The notes: generated by a model from the letters alone, not told the origin. Positions 8,619-21,551 are shown, numbered from the stretch's first letter. The stretch is 64,000 nt of DNA from Arabidopsis thaliana (GCF_000001735.4 NC_003075.7:10665001-10729000); one strand, 5' to 3'. A program made the numbers and translations.

Positions 8619-11532
8619 ATGGCTGGAGTATTAGCTGGGGATTGTTCATTCGGTGAGAGTGGTGTTTCATCTTACTCCAGGAATTCCAATGAAAAGCAGG
8701 ACGAGGTTGCCCGCTGGTATTTTGGAAGAAAAGAAATTGAAGAAAATTCACCTTCAAGGTTGGATAGTATTGACTTAAAGAAGGAAACATACCTCCGCAA
8801 GTCATACTGTACATTTTTGCAGGATTTAGGCATGAGATTAAAAGTGTAAGTATAAATTTCTGACCTATATATTTCAGCTTTATACATTGCATTTTCCATT
8901 TGATTACTTCTTGCGAGCTTGGTCTAGGACATGCTAGTTTCTCCTACCATGATAATTGCCTCTATTTTGCTTATAGTATTATAGTGAATTCTTGATCCCC
9001 TTACATTAGGTTCTGTAGGATCGAATTTTGAAATTTATAGAACTTGATATCGTAGAGGTCATTAGAGCATGAATAAGCTAGTCAGAGTTATTGCCTTATT
9101 GGCAACAAAAAGGTGAAACTTGTGGGTTCATCTTGTGTTGTATGGCCCAATAGTCCTTTAATGGCTTTCTGAAATTTAGTATATAGTGATGAACACAATA
9201 CTCTGAATTTATCTTCATATTGACATGGTTTCATTTGCACTGATAGCTTTCACTTTTGGCTCTCTCAATGAACGCGGCTAATATATTTTTCTAATACAGT
9301 CCTCAGGTTACAATAGCTACCGCAATTATCTTCTGTCATCGATTCTTCATTCGCCAGTCACATGCTAGGAATGACAGAAGGGTGAGTATATATTCTTTGC
9401 ACATGGCGTTGTGAATACTTATATACATGGGCCTACTGTTTGTTGTTCGAGCCAGTCTGCTGCTATCTTTGTTTGCATGTATTTGAAGCATTAAATGGCT
9501 CCTTTTCCTTGCGTCCGCTTATATTCATTGTCTCCATGTCTCTGCCAGTTTCCTTTGTATATATATAGAGAGAGCAAATCGGCTGATGCATTAGATGAAT
9601 ATACACTGACTTCTCGCGAATATTCCTGCCATGAATATTAAGCGTTCTCTTAGTCTATTTGGTTAATGCATCTAGTTCTTTGTCCATATTTATCCTTCTA
9701 GAAACTAGCGCAGAACAGTATTAAGATTATTACTGAGTCCTTTTTCCATGTTGTCCTCCCTCCTCACCCAGACGATTGCTACAGTCTGCATGTTCCTTGC
9801 GGGAAAAGTGGAAGAAACTCCTAGGCCGTTAAAAGATGTTATTGTTGTCTCCTATGAGATAATACACAAGAAGGATCCTACTACTGCACAGAAAATCAAG
9901 CAAAAGGTCTGAATATTCTAAACTTTCTCTAATCCGGTTTCCTGTTTAGTAATAAGCGAATTTGCACTGTTTCTCGCATATTCTATTTTACTATGACATA
10001 AGTTTTCTACTAAACCCAGGATTGCACTTGTTTGTGAACAATCCTCCTATGATCATTGTCCTTGTCGTTGGATCTCTCATCTGTGCTGGTCACCGTCTCT
10101 ATTATTTCTCTTCTTTGTACTGAACGTATTTCACTTTTGCAGGAAGTATATGAGCAACAAAAAGAGCTTATACTAAATGGAGAAAAGATTGTACTTTCTA
10201 CGCTGGGATTTGACTTCAATGTTTATCATCCTTATAAGCCTCTTGTAGAAGCGATAAAGAAATTTAAGGTCGCACAGAATGCTCTGGCCCAAGTTGCATG
10301 GAATTTTGTTAACGATGGGTACGTTAAAAGTCTGTTTCCTTGAAAGCTTCAGATAGATCTATCTGTCTTGTATTTTCTTCTTCATACAATGAAAAGATGC
10401 TTGCAGTCTGCGGACGTCACTCTGCCTGCAATTTAAGCCTCACCACATTGCGGCGGGAGCAATTTTTCTTGCTGCGAAGTTCCTTAAAGTGAAATTACCA
10501 TCAGATGGAGAGAAGGTCTGGTGGCAAGAATTTGATGTCACACCTCGACAACTAGAGGGTGAGAGAACTATCTTTATCTTTGAATTAATTTTATGAAACT
10601 GTTTCCACTTTTTCTGTTTGACTTGTATGCCTTATTTTGCATCTGATGCTAAGAGCTACTCCCTTATGTATACTGCAGATGTTAGCAACCAAATGCTTGA
10701 GCTCTATGAGCAAAACCGTGTTCCTGCATCTCAAGTAAGCGAAGTCGAAAGTAGTGTAGGTGGAGGATCAGCTCATCATGTTGGGTCTAGGCCATCAGCA
10801 CGTCTAACTCATGAACATTCAAATTCTGATAATCTCGGGGGCTCGACAAAAGCTACACAAAACCGGAGCAATGATAATGGGAGTGGTGAGGCAGGTAGTG
10901 TCATCACCGAGCAGAAGGGGGAAAGAGATACAGAAACGAAAGATAGCATGCATACTGAAAGTCATCCAGCCCATAAGTCTAGATCGGGAGTTGAGGCACC
11001 TGGGGAGGATAAAATAGAGAAAGCAGGTGCACATTTTCCAGAAGATGATAAATCTAGAATTGTTGGTACAGCTGATGTCACGGTCAGCCAATCCCCAAAA
11101 GACATAAAAATGTTTAGAGATAAGGTGAAGGCCAAACTAGAGGCGAAGAAGGTCCAAGGTGAAAAGACGAGAAAGAAGGATTTGGTGGATGAGGATGATT
11201 TGATAGAAAGAGAACTGGAAGACGTGGAATTAGCTGTTGAGGATGACAAAGATATACAAAACAAAAGCTCCATGGGTACAGAACATGGCGAGATTCTTGA
11301 TGGAAACAACTTGGTGGTCAATACCGAGGAAGGTGAAATGATAGATGATGTTTCTTCAACAATGCCTAGCCGGAAGAGAAAAATGGAAAGTCCTTGTGAA
11401 AAACAGTTAGGAGAAGGAAAGAGACGACACGACAACAGTGAGAATGTGGAAGAAGGTCAGAAGACAAACCCAGGAGGAAGTAGTCATAGTTATGGTGACA
11501 GAGAGCCAAGAAGACACTCCCAAGAGAGGTAG
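8619..11532 (+). CDS. CYCT1;4: Cyclin T, P-TEFb regulatory subunit
   Basis: Six coding exons: 8619-8845, 9300-9381, 9772-9906, 10143-10318, 10407-10558 and 10679-11532. They splice in phase to 541 aa, the length I recall for At4g19600. Cyclin T binds CDKC kinases to phosphorylate the RNA polymerase II C-terminal domain, promoting elongation in the nucleus. The first cyclin box (about 34-140) includes [16 protein letters not shown], the T/K-cyclin signature, and [14 protein letters not shown]. The second box (about 155-260) includes [21 protein letters not shown]. The C-terminal half (about 280-541) is disordered, rich in Ser, Lys, Glu and Asp, with a basic end typical of plant CYCT. The start is chosen because MAGVLAGD follows the last leader acceptor and no other in-frame ATG lies upstream in the exon. 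Confidence 0.95.
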
Positions 11533-12481
11533 ATGATCAAAACCTTCTCATGGTCTATTAGAGACATTTCCCAACCATGATGCGAAATGAGTCCACTGTA
11601 TTTACAATGTTGGTTATCTTTTCATTTTCCTTGGCACTTGTATTCAACAGTTGAGAAACTAAATCAGGTTTCCATCCATCCCATAGGATTTAGGGTCTCT
11701 ATAATTTTGATCTTTGTTAGCATTCCCTTTTGTATATCGGGGGAATAAAAAAGAATTTTGACGAATTTATTTAGAGCCAAGACAATATTAGTGTTTTGTC
11801 ATTCATTGCCGAAGGATGTTTTGATAATAACAATATGAAACAGAGTGGTCAATTGATTTGTCAATGTGTAGTTGTTTTTGTAAGGTTTGTTTTATGTTAA
11901 GTCCACTCGTAACCTTGTTCCCATTGTCATTATACTGCTTTTCGTATGTATCGGTTAGCTTGGTGACCAATCCGGTTAACCACAAAATCAGGCGGAATAG
12001 TTGTCAAATTAAAGAGCAAAAAAGACTCATGAAAAAGAGCTGTAGGGGTTTTCATTTTTTCAATTCGTTTTCAAAATTTTCAGGTTTAAAAATAAATACA
12101 GGTCTGAATTAATTCGCTCGGTTTGAATTTTCGGGTTTAGTCCAGTGTGATTTAGTCGGTTAAGTTGCTCAAAATTTTGGATTTGGTTCGGTTTATTCAT
12201 TATCAAACACAAAAACACAAAAAAAGCCAACCTAAAGAAGGAACAACAAAAGACCTAAAAACCCTCTCGTCTTCTCTTCTTCTTCTTCTTCTTCTCCTTG
12301 CTCTCTCTTGTCGTCGGCGGCAGATTATTCAATCGTTAGGCTATCGTTCCGACACTCTACAGTCATTACAAACATTTCAATACAACAAAAACTCATCCTT
12401 TTCTTCTCTTATTAACCATAATTTCGGATTCCCTTTCTAAGTATACAGCTTTCCCAGAACGAGCTCTTGCAAAGCCAAAGA
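11533..12481 (+). other. Intergenic: cyclin T 3' end and promoter of RRM gene
   Basis: The cyclin T 3' UTR probably ends near 11750, where AATAAAAAAG occurs. From 12240 a CT-rich leader (TCTTCTTCTTCTTCTTC near 12275) precedes the RRM gene. The open frame 12165-12440 is AT- and CT-rich leader rather than protein. The leader exon ends at 12483 inside the start codon. No other gene is seen. Confidence 0.55.
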
Positions 12482-15400
12482 ATGTAAGTATTTGTTTCTT
12501 TAGGGTTTTAGCGAATTCAATCTTAGTAAGTCATCTTCTTCTTTTTTCGACCTTTGTATAATTGCAGGTCGAGGATTTGTGTTAAGAATTTGCCAAAACA
12601 TGTGAAAGAGGATCAACTTCGAGATCACTTTTCACAGAAAGGAGAAATCACTGACGCCAAATTGATGCGTTCCAAGTATACTTCTACTACTCTATCAAAC
12701 TCCATTGTTCTCGCAACTAAATTTTGTACTTTTATTGATTGTTTTAATCTGAATCACACTCTGTTTTTTTTGGTGTGCTTTTTGCAGTGATGGTAAGAGT
12801 AGACAATTTGGTTTTATTGGATTCCGTAGTGCTCAAGAAGCTCAACAAGCTATTAAGTACTTCAACAATACTTATCTTGGTACTTCTCTTATCATTGTTG
12901 AGGTTTGTACTTAAAACTTTGACACTCTGTTTTAACTTCTTTACTAGTTAGGAACTCTGATTTAGACTTTCATTTGGCTTATAGATTGCTCACAAAGTTG
13001 GAGATGAGAATGCTCCTCGTCCGTGGAGTCGTCTTTCACATAAGAAAGAAGAGGAAGCTAAAAAATCTTCTAGTGAAGGCTTAAAAGATGGTAATGCTAA
13101 AGGAGGTAAAAAGAGGAAAGCAGAGGTTGATGATCCTGAATTTCAAGAATTTCTTGAGGTTCATCAGAGGAGTAAGTCGAAAATCTGGTCTAATGACATG
13201 TCGATTCCTCCTGCTCCTGAAGAAACCGGTAAAGAGAAGGTCTTGGTGAAGAAAGCAGATGAGCAAATAGTTTCCAATGGTGTTGAGCCTAAGAAAGCTA
13301 AAAAATCATCTGATACTGAAAAGACTAAAAAGAGCAAAGTTGTTGCTGCCAGTGATGATGTTTCTGATATGGAATACTTCAAGAGTAGGATTAAGAAAAA
13401 TCTGTCTGATTCGGAGAGTGATAATGAATCTGAGGATAGTAGTGAAGATGAAGCTGGTGATGATGATGGTAAAGCTGAGACAGATGGTCAGGATGCTGAT
13501 ATTCGTTATTTTCCTATTGATGGCGATGTTGAAGCTGGCGGAGTTGGTAAAGATGATGATGGCGATGCCATGGAAGTAGAAGGTGATGGCAAGGTGGCTC
13601 AAGAATCGAAAGCTGTCAGTGATGATGTTCTTGACACTGGTCGCCTTTTCGTCCGTAACCTGCCTTACACTGCAACGTACTAGATCTTCTTGTTCATCTC
13701 ATACACTTGTTTTCTGTTTATCTTTCTGTTATTCATCTTATACATCTCTGATTGTTGTCAATAATCTCATGCAATAGAGAAGAAGAGCTTATGGAACATT
13801 TTAGCACATTCGGTAAGATATCAGAAGTCCATCTTGTTCTTGACAAGGAGACAAAAAGGTCCAGGGGAATTGCCTACATCCTTTACCTGATTCCGGAATG
13901 TGCGGCAAGGTATTATTTATGTCAAAAAGTAGTTTTATTACTGCTGGTAACCCCTTGAGGTCTAAGTGCATGCTTTTCAAGAAGTAGCCTTGTGTTGAGC
14001 TCTAGCTGTTAGTTCAGGTTTTAAAACATTTGATGGTGATGCAGGGCAATGGAGGAATTAGATAACTCAAGTTTTCAGGGCCGGTTGTTGCATATTTTGC
14101 CAGCTAAGCACCGTGAAACATCTGATAAACAAGTGTCAGTGGCCTACCCTTTCTAAGTTTTGGTCTTCCAACTTGTAAATTTTTTTTGGACTAGCTTTTC
14201 TGTTAGTTGTTTAACATGGCCTTTTTCAACAGGAATGACACTTCTAACCTGCCAAAAACATTCAAGCAGAAGAGAGAGGAACAAAGAAAGGCATCTGAAG
14301 CTGGTGGAGATACAAAGGCTTGGAATAGTTTATTCATGCGACCCGATACTGTACGTTTTTCCTGTTTAAAGAATGCATCCTTTAGTGTTTTTTAAATATA
14401 GCTTGCTTCATGTTTTTTTTCTTTTCCTTTTTGTGTTGTAGATTCTAGAAAACATAGTCAGGGTGTATGGTGTAAGCAAGAGTGAGTTACTTGACCGTGA
14501 AGCTGAAGATCCTGCTGTACGCCTTGCTTTGGGAGAAACAAAAGTGATTGCGGAGACCAAAGAAGCCCTTGCGAAAGCTGGAGTAAATGTTACTTCTTTG
14601 GAAAAATTTGCTACAAGGAATGGTGATGAGAAAAACCGAAGCAAACATATCCTCTTAGTAAAGAATTTGCCATTTGCTTCCACTGAAAAGGAACTGGCTC
14701 AAATGTTTGGAAAATTTGGAAGTCTAGACAAAATTATCCTCCCTCCGACGAAGACGATGGCCTTGGTACTTTTCTTTCCATGTGTCCTACGTCAGTATAT
14801 TGGACGAATAGTTAATTGCTCTCTAACCTGCCCTTAATTACATGACCTGCAGGCTGTGTTTCTGGAGCCGGCTGAGGCACGCGCAGCTCTTAAGGGAATG
14901 GCATACAAGCGTTACAAGTAAGCTTTAAAATTAACTTTAATGTTTACTAAATCAGGAGGGGAAGAACAACTTCTGTATTAATGTCTAAAATCCGTTTGTC
15001 TTTCCCTAAAGTGCTTCTTGGAGATAAATGACCATGCTAGTTAAAACTAAACTACTTCATCACATTTTCCTATTATCACAGAGATGCTCCCTTGTATCTG
15101 GAGTGGGCTCCTGGAAATATTCTTGAGCCAAAAAATCTTCCTGACACCAATGAAGAGAGAAGTGACATTGAAGAAAATGGCGTGAGAAGAGTCAACTTGG
15201 AGCAGCAGGTTGAAATCGATCCAGATGTAACTGAGGTATGTCCAGTTATGGTAGCTGTGAACGTTTTGAAATCATATGTTTTTTTTCTGTTTGAGTGGAT
15301 ACTAGCTATCAGAACTGAAAGGTAGTTGAGAAAATCTTGATTAGCTTAGGAAACTAAATTGGATATTAGTCTTACCTCGTGGGGCTATATGCGGGTTTAG

Positions 15401-16623
15401 TACTATCTATATAATTTCTGTTCATTAAATTTATGTATATAGATTTTTTTTTTTTTCTGATCCATTTTGTAGACAAAGAAAGTTGCATATGTATCTTTGA
15501 ATTGGTATGTTCGTAACATATCCTTTAAATAATGCGTTATATTTCAGTCAAATGTCCTTAATGTTAAGAATCTGAGCTTCAAGACAACTGATGAGGGTTT
15601 GAAGAAGCATTTCACTAAACTGGTGAAGCAGGGAAAGATTCTCAGTGTCACGGTAAGTTGTTGTTCATTACTGACATATGGTCTTAACTGTGAGAGTCTG
15701 TTTTAATAATCTATTATTTTCCATTCTAAACAGATAATAAAGCATAAAAAGAATGAGAAGTATCTTTCAAGCGGTTATGGTTTTGTAGAATTCGACTCTG
15801 TAGAGACAGCCACCAGTGTCTACAGAGATCTACAGGTATATAATAGTTAAGTCTCTTTGCATATGTATATTTTAAAGTTGATTGGACTTGATGGAGTAGA
15901 GTGGCACTTTCTTCTTTGGCAGGGGACTGTTCTGGATGGGCATGCTTTGATCTTGAGATTCTGTGAAAACAAGCGGAGTGACAAGGTTGGAAAAGATTCA
16001 AACAAGGACAAACCTTGTACAAAGTTACATGTGAAAAATATAGCTTTTGAGGCAACCAAGAGAGAACTAAGACAGCTATTCAGTCCATTTGGACAGGTAT
16101 GCACTTATCTTTAGGATAGAGTGATGTTATGGGCACAGCTTATTAGTTCTATGTTACAAACCATGAACACATACTGTTATTCTCGTATACTGGTCTTATG
16201 TGTGTAAAAATTCTTTTTGTTAGAGAAACTACATGGGTATGAAACATCTGACAACATTCCTGTTGTTTATGCAGATCAAGAGTATGAGGCTTCCAAAGAA
16301 GAATATCGGGCAATATGCTGGTTATGCTTTTGTTGAATTTGTGACAAAGCAAGAAGCCTTAAACGCTAAAAAAGCATTAGCCAGCACCCATTTCTACGGA
16401 CGCCATTTGGTAAGTCTTATGTTGTGCGCTTGTCTCTCCCAAGCCAGATATCCTTTATTTATCCATTCTCTTTGACTGTCCATTTCAGGTGCTCGAGTGG
16501 GCTAACGATGACAATAGCATGGAAGCGATCAGGAAGCGTTCTGCTGCTAAGTTTGACGAAGAAAACGATAATGCAAGGAAAAGGAAAAGCTCGAAAGCTG
16601 TTGAAGGCAAAAATGAAGTTTGA
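12482..16623 (+). CDS. Five-RRM ribosome-biogenesis protein, MRD1/RBM19 type (At4g19610-like)
   Basis: Fifteen coding segments splice in phase to 816 aa: 12482-12483, 12568-12675, 12788-12902, 12985-13676, 13778-13909, 14045-14134, 14233-14350, 14442-14765, 14853-14917, 15082-15235, 15548-15652, 15734-15835, 15923-16096, 16275-16409 and 16489-16623. Five RRMs are visible, starting [37 protein letters not shown] and KLHVKNIAF. An acidic Asp/Glu-rich stretch lies between RRM1 and RRM2. This is the layout of yeast Mrd1 and animal RBM19, which bind pre-rRNA and U3 snoRNA in the nucleolus during small-subunit processing; function here is inferred from them. The first intron starts inside the start codon, AT|G, so the ATG exists only after splicing and the unspliced ATG at 12482 is followed at once by TAA. 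The ending [14 protein letters not shown] to V is the usual basic tail. Confidence 0.92.
12500..12508 (+). promoter_or_regulatory. Telo-box in intron 1 of RRM gene
   Basis: TTAGGGTTT lies 16 bases into the first intron, just after the split start codon. This element is common at the 5' ends of plant ribosome-biogenesis genes. Confidence 0.55.
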
Positions 16624-17241
16624 GAGAATAATAGCTATAGTTTGTATTGACTGACCCATGGTGTTATAAGTCGCTTACTGTGATTCTCCATGGTTGAAAT
16701 TTTGTTATCTACTGTTATATACAGTACAGATATTTCGTTCAACAGTTTATAAAAAACTTTTCATTGCTATTAATTTTGTCCCTTTATTTTTTACACAAGA
16801 AAATATATAATTATACTACTTAATAACTTTCCAATACAAGCAAAAGTAATCAATTCAAATGTAATCCAACAAGATCATACTTTACAATTACTATAGTTTG
16901 TTTTAGTGGTCCTCTCGCTACAGAGTTGATATCCCCTCTTTCCCACGATGCATGATAAAAGACACCACACATTTTTTTTTTTGGTCAAAAGAAAGAACAC
17001 ACATATCCCATGATTTGATTATAATAATAAAGACAAAAAATAGGCTAAAACCGGGGAGATAAAATAACATTTGCATGTCCTTAAATCTAGGAGAACACAC
17101 CATTTAGGTTTTAAACAAACATAATTATGTTAACACAAACATAAAAACACACATAGGTTTCAAACAGACATAGATCTAAGTTAACACAGCCATAAACATA
17201 AATCGTTTACACAACCATAAAATGAGATACAGCTGTATATC
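16624..17241. other. Intergenic between convergent genes
   Basis: This holds the 3' UTRs of the RRM gene (+) and the small unknown gene (-). From 17100 to 17220 there are irregular repeats of AACACAAACATAAA and ACAGCCATAAACATAAA type. No gene is seen. Confidence 0.5.
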
Positions 17242-17844
17242 TCATTCATCATCGTCTTCTTCTTCATCTGTTGTTGTTATGCAATCATAAGCTTCATACA
17301 TGACACGGTCAATAAGCCTATCACAAGAACTCACCTCAGATCTGATGATGGTGAGAGTACGAAATGCCTCACTAGCTTCGGTGGTAGGAAGAGGGTGCAA
17401 AGCACTTAGATAGTCCTCAAGGGCATGATTCTTCAAAAACTTAAGAAGTTTTTTCGCATTGTCTCTATGCTCTGCTCGGAGTCGTCGGCTTTAGGTTGAA
17501 CCACTGTATCATCAACGGCTAGGCCCTCTTCCATCAGACTTGAGTTTAACGCCAAGATGCATTTGCTGAGGCATCTGATCATAGCCCTCACTTCATCTCT
17601 AGTGGTAGTCTACAAAAACCTAAACAAACACACACACATATACAAAATGAACTCTTTCTTAGTCAAATGTACTACTTACAGTTCTTTTGATAAATGGTTT
17701 CACATCTCGAATTAGTTTCTTGGCAAAAGCTTCAGTTTCTTCTGTCAAAGTGTCCTTCAATGTTTCTACATCAGGGAGAGGAGGAGGAGATGTTACACTT
17801 TCAGCAGAAATGTCAGGAAAATCTGAATCATCAGAGCTCGACAT
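17242..17844 (-). CDS. Small unknown acidic protein gene with apparent frameshift (At4g19620 position)
   Basis: I do not recognise this family. Exon 1 (17844 down to 17680) encodes 55 aa, MSSSDDSDFPDISAESVTSP onward, ending in FIKRT at a GTAAGT donor. Exon 2 starts at 17609 after TTGTAG and continues TTRDEVRAMIRCLSKCILALNSS. In that frame it reaches TGA at 17433-17435, giving 113 aa. About 45 bases before this stop another frame opens that reads like the true continuation: HRDNAKKLLKFLKNHALEDY, then LSALHPLPTTEASEAFRTL, ending in an acidic DEEEDDDE tail at 17242. The joint looks like a one-base loss near 17475, but an unseen small intron could also join them. The residues suggest a soluble helical protein. 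It may be a recent pseudogene or a shortened gene. Confidence 0.5.
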
Positions 17845-19125
17845 ACTGCATTTTGAGTTTGGAACTCTCCAACCCTAATTTTATATATATATACACTGTA
17901 CACTACTATAACCAATTGCTCTATTCTTTTCATGTGATATGGGCCTTTTTACTTGTTTTTGGGCTTCCATAAAACTTTGCTTGTTCCCTTTTGTTTCATT
18001 TATTCTATAACCAACATATCTTCCACACACAAAAAAAAAGACTTTAGAATATTCGACAATGATCGCTAGTAAATAAGACGACAAATCTCTATAGTATTTT
18101 TAGAAGGATTTCTTGGCGGGTGGGGCAAAGTCGGTCGGATCTTCTCGGAGCCCCATCGGTTTGTATTTTTTGTTCATGAAAATTTTACTTGTGTTTTCAC
18201 GCCCGACCCGGACCGCCCGGTCCGACCTTGAACCGTGACTCGAATACTTTTTCGGTTTGGGTTTAGTGCTAAAACCCGACAAGTTCAAAACCATAAAAAT
18301 CCACAAAAACTCACCATTAACTCGTGACTCGGTGAACCGGTTGAACCGACCAGGGATCGGTTTTACAAAATTCTCTTGATTTTAGAATAAAATATGAGAT
18401 TTTAGACTTTATTCAATCATTTTTAGAAAAAATTTCAGTTCTTAAACTCATTTGATGAAGACTTCACAATGCCGCCTTAAAAATGAATCGAATGGTGAGT
18501 GAAACATGCGATATTAGTTGTGTGAATTCACGATATTTTGTTAGTTTATCTCCTACTGGCTACTAGGTTCAATAAACTTTAGCAACTTTACAATCATCAG
18601 ACATCAAAACTCAGATGGTTAAACAAAAGACATACAATTTATGCCAAAGTTTTGAAACTATAAAACATGAATCCTTTGGCATTATTTGGCTCAGAGAGGT
18701 AGAACAACATTTTCATAGGGAAAGTAGCTAATTACCTAAGCAAACAAGTGGTGAACATATAAATCTTGGGGAAAGTCTTCATCCTCATAAGCCAAGTAGA
18801 ATCTTCACCGGGAGCATTTTGCAGCAACTAAGTTATTAGCAATCATAAGATTTTTAATTGTTAGTGCAATACGATCTTGATGGAACATTCATAACAAGTC
18901 CAAGAATATGAAAGCATTCAGTGAAATCTTTAGTAAGTGGCAAGGTTGATGAATAAACAGATAGACACTAGAGGTCACAAATACATTGTTTCTGAAAAAC
19001 CCCAAATTTCATCGCCACTAACTAAAGTGTTGTTGTTATAATACAAGAAAGAAAGCAACTTTAATTAACCCATGAAAGAGGAGCACTAGTAGTAGTAGTA
19101 GTAAGTAGGAGGATGATGATTCTGA
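17845..19125. other. Intergenic; start of a segmental duplication
   Basis: 17845-18090 is AT-rich promoter for the small - strand gene. 18100-18370 is locally GC-rich with repeated CGGTTGAACCG-like and GACCCGGACCG stretches; its - strand frame has no recognisable domain. From about 18760 the sequence is repeated at 20310-20500. No supported gene lies here. Confidence 0.5.
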
Positions 19126-19614
19126 TCAAATCTGTAAACGTTGTAATTCTTTGGCTGCTTCTTTGGCAGCTTCTTTGGCTTTGAATTTGGCTCTGTGCTT
19201 CCTACAAGCTTTGAGCATCATGTCCCTTAAACGCTCAGGTTGGCCTCTAACGAAATCTTCATTTCTAAATTCCATTTTCCCAGAGTCCGTCTTCTTAACT
19301 CTTGTAAAGCCCTACCACCAAAATATAACACAGAATCATAACTCGCACGACGACAGAGTGACATGATTCCAAAACTCGATTCGGAGGATATATAGAAAAC
19401 TTACGTAATACTTGAGCTCGGAGAGAAACTCTGAGAGTTTGCCGCAATTGAATCTCAAGAGTATCTTACTGCGGATTCGCGCTTCCTCATTACACATGAC
19501 GAAACCATTGTTGCTTTTGCTCCACGAGATTATTGGATCCGACGAAGGATCTTCCACAAGTTTATAAATTCCGATGTAGAATGTACCCAATCCATTTGGG
19601 AAATTTTGACCCAT
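19126..19614 (-). CDS. Small HSF-like winged-helix protein (At4g19630-like)
   Basis: Two exons, 19614-19405 (70 aa) and 19311-19126, splice at a phase-0 GTAAGT/GTAG intron to 131 aa. The sequence follows the heat-shock-factor DNA-binding domain: FYIGIYKLVEDPSSDPIISW with SKSNNGFVMCNEE (wing start, helix 1-2), then KLSEFLSELKYYGFTRVKKT (helix 3 and turn), then MEFRNEDFVRGQPERLRDMM. In classical HSFs the same places read FLxKTYxMVDDPxTDxxISW and FSSFVRQLNTYGFRKV. It lacks the oligomerisation domain and activation motifs. The intron sits at the YY/GF junction, the conserved HSF intron position. A basic Ala/Lys-rich C-terminus follows (KFKAKEAAKEAAKELQRL). DNA binding is possible but unproven; key base-contact residues (RQLN) are replaced by LSEL, so it may not bind heat-shock elements. 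Confidence 0.85.
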
Positions 19615-20526
19615 CTCTTAAGAATAACACTTGCAACCTAGAACAGAAGATGGTGAGAGAGATACACCAGTCCCAGATCCCTAACACGAAAGAAATATAT
19701 CAAGGAACCCCAAACTCTGAAAGGACCTAGTTTCTTGTGAAAAAGGACCTTTTGGGGCCTGGGCTTACATTGAAGATGTGAAAATTGGCGAGCAAGAGAC
19801 ATGTTGTTTAGTTGTGAAAATTAAAAACAAAAACACCAAAACCTTTTCTTTTGTGTAATTCTAGTTATGGTGTTATTTCTCTTTTCTTTTAGTTCATTTT
19901 GATTTCGATCATAATTTATATATAAAATTTCAAAGGCTATGATTTGACTGTGAAATTTGTGCATATCCTACTACTAGTACTAGACAATGTCCGTTATAGA
20001 TTGATTGGTGATCCCTCCTTACATTTCCTGTCCTCCTTCTAGCTATATCATATGACTTTGGAATGCTACTCTTACCTCCTCAGGAAGATCACTTGCCTCA
20101 AGGTTTGTAACGCAAAAATGCTCAAAAACGTTTTAGGTTATATATATAGTAGCAACAAGGGACGATCACACACACTCATGTAACTGGGAATCGATAACAG
20201 CATCAGTCAAGAAAATACTAGACGAGTAAAAGAGGAAAGTCCAAATACTAAGAGTTGAAAATATTTCTGTTATGACAAATCTTGGGGAAAGTCTCCCCAC
20301 TTCACCAAAAAAAAAAAAAAATCTTGGGGAAAGTCTTGATCAGGTAGATCTCGCACAACAAAGTAGAATCTTCACCGGCAACTAAGTTATTGGCAATCAT
20401 AAGATTTTTGATTGTTAGTGCAATAAGATCTTGATGATCATTCATATATAACAAGTCCAAGAATATGAAGCTTTTCAATTAAATCTATAGTAAGTGGCAA
20501 GTTCCAAACAACAAGTTCATAACAAA

Positions 20527-20997
20527 TCAAATTTGTAAAACGTTGCAACTTGCAATTCCTTTGCTGCTTCTTTAGCTTTGAATTTGGCCCTGTGGTTCCT
20601 ACAAGCTTTGAGCATCATGCCCATTAAACGCTCAGGTTGGCCTCTCACAAAATCTTCTTTCTAAGTTCCATTTCCCAAACTCCTTCTTCTTAACTCTTGT
20701 AAAGCCCTATAATACATAGCAGCAAGATTCAAAATCATTGCAAAAGAGAGATAATTCCAAAACTCGGAGGATTTGAACAAAAAAAACTTACATAATACTT
20801 GAGCTCGGGGAGAAACTCTGAGCGTTTTCCGCAATGGAATCTATTAAGTATACTGCGGATTCGCTCTTCCTCATTACACATGACGAAACCATTGTTGCTT
20901 TTGCTCACGGGATTACTGGATCCGATGAAGGATCTTCCACTAGTTTATACATTCCGATGTAGAATGAACCCAATCCATTTGGAAAATTTTGAGCCAT
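20527..20997 (-). pseudogene. Broken second copy of the HSF-like gene
   Basis: Exon 1 begins at 20997 with MAQNFPNGLGSFYIGMYKLV and keeps the GTAAGT donor after position 20792. A base lost near 20906 (GCTCACGGG against GCTCCACGAG in the intact gene) breaks the frame in the ISW region. Exon 2 (about 20706-20527) keeps its acceptor but has further small losses around the FRNEDF region. Host-gene tandem duplicate, decayed. Confidence 0.85.
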
Positions 20998-21551
20998 GCC
21001 TTAAGAACAACACTTGAAACCTAGAACAGAAGATGGTGATACTTGAGAGACACGGATCCCAGATCTGACGCTCTCAGAACCCCAAAGTTCTGAGAATAAC
21101 CAACCCTAAAACTCTATTTATAATTTTAATATGACTGACTACGTCAAGAAAGACCCTACAATGAATATGTGTCTTCATGGATGAGCTCGTAGCGATGAGC
21201 TCAAGTTGTAGAAGAAAACTTATCAATGTCATACACCAGGTCAAAGATCCTGAAATCTGCGGAAGCAGTTCCATTCTATTGGAGGCTATACAAAGAATTC
21301 GAAGACTATATAGAGAGAGAGGATGATAACTTTTACACATTCTAATATAAATCAAATCCAATTCGTCGACACTGGTTGATGCATAAACAGTTTATCACAA
21401 CAAGATAACAAAAACCATTAGGAGTGTAACATGACTATCTCAAGAACTTGAGGTCATTATAACTAACGTAGTATAGAAGTTACTTGCTTCCCAAGCAAAG
21501 CCACTAAAGAGAATTGATACAAGAAAGCAACTTAAGAAAAGTTTATTCTAA

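Larger units (their letters stand above)
18760..21070. repeat. Direct segmental duplication carrying the HSF-like gene
   Basis: Unit A is about 18760-19735 and unit B about 20310-21070. Shared non-coding landmarks include TAGAATCTTCACCGG, AACTAAGTTATT(A/G)GCAATC and AACAAGTCCAAGAATATGAA, followed by the two exons of the winged-helix gene in the same order. Unit A keeps an intact gene and unit B a broken one. Unit B is shorter between the flank and exon 2. Confidence 0.85.

Noticed and set aside
12165-12440. 91-codon frame ahead of the RRM gene
   Set aside because: CT-rich leader sequence with leucine runs; no domain, and it lies in the inferred 5' UTR.
18100-18306. 68-codon - strand frame
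   Set aside because: GC-rich low-complexity patch; no similarity recognised and no promoter or splice context.
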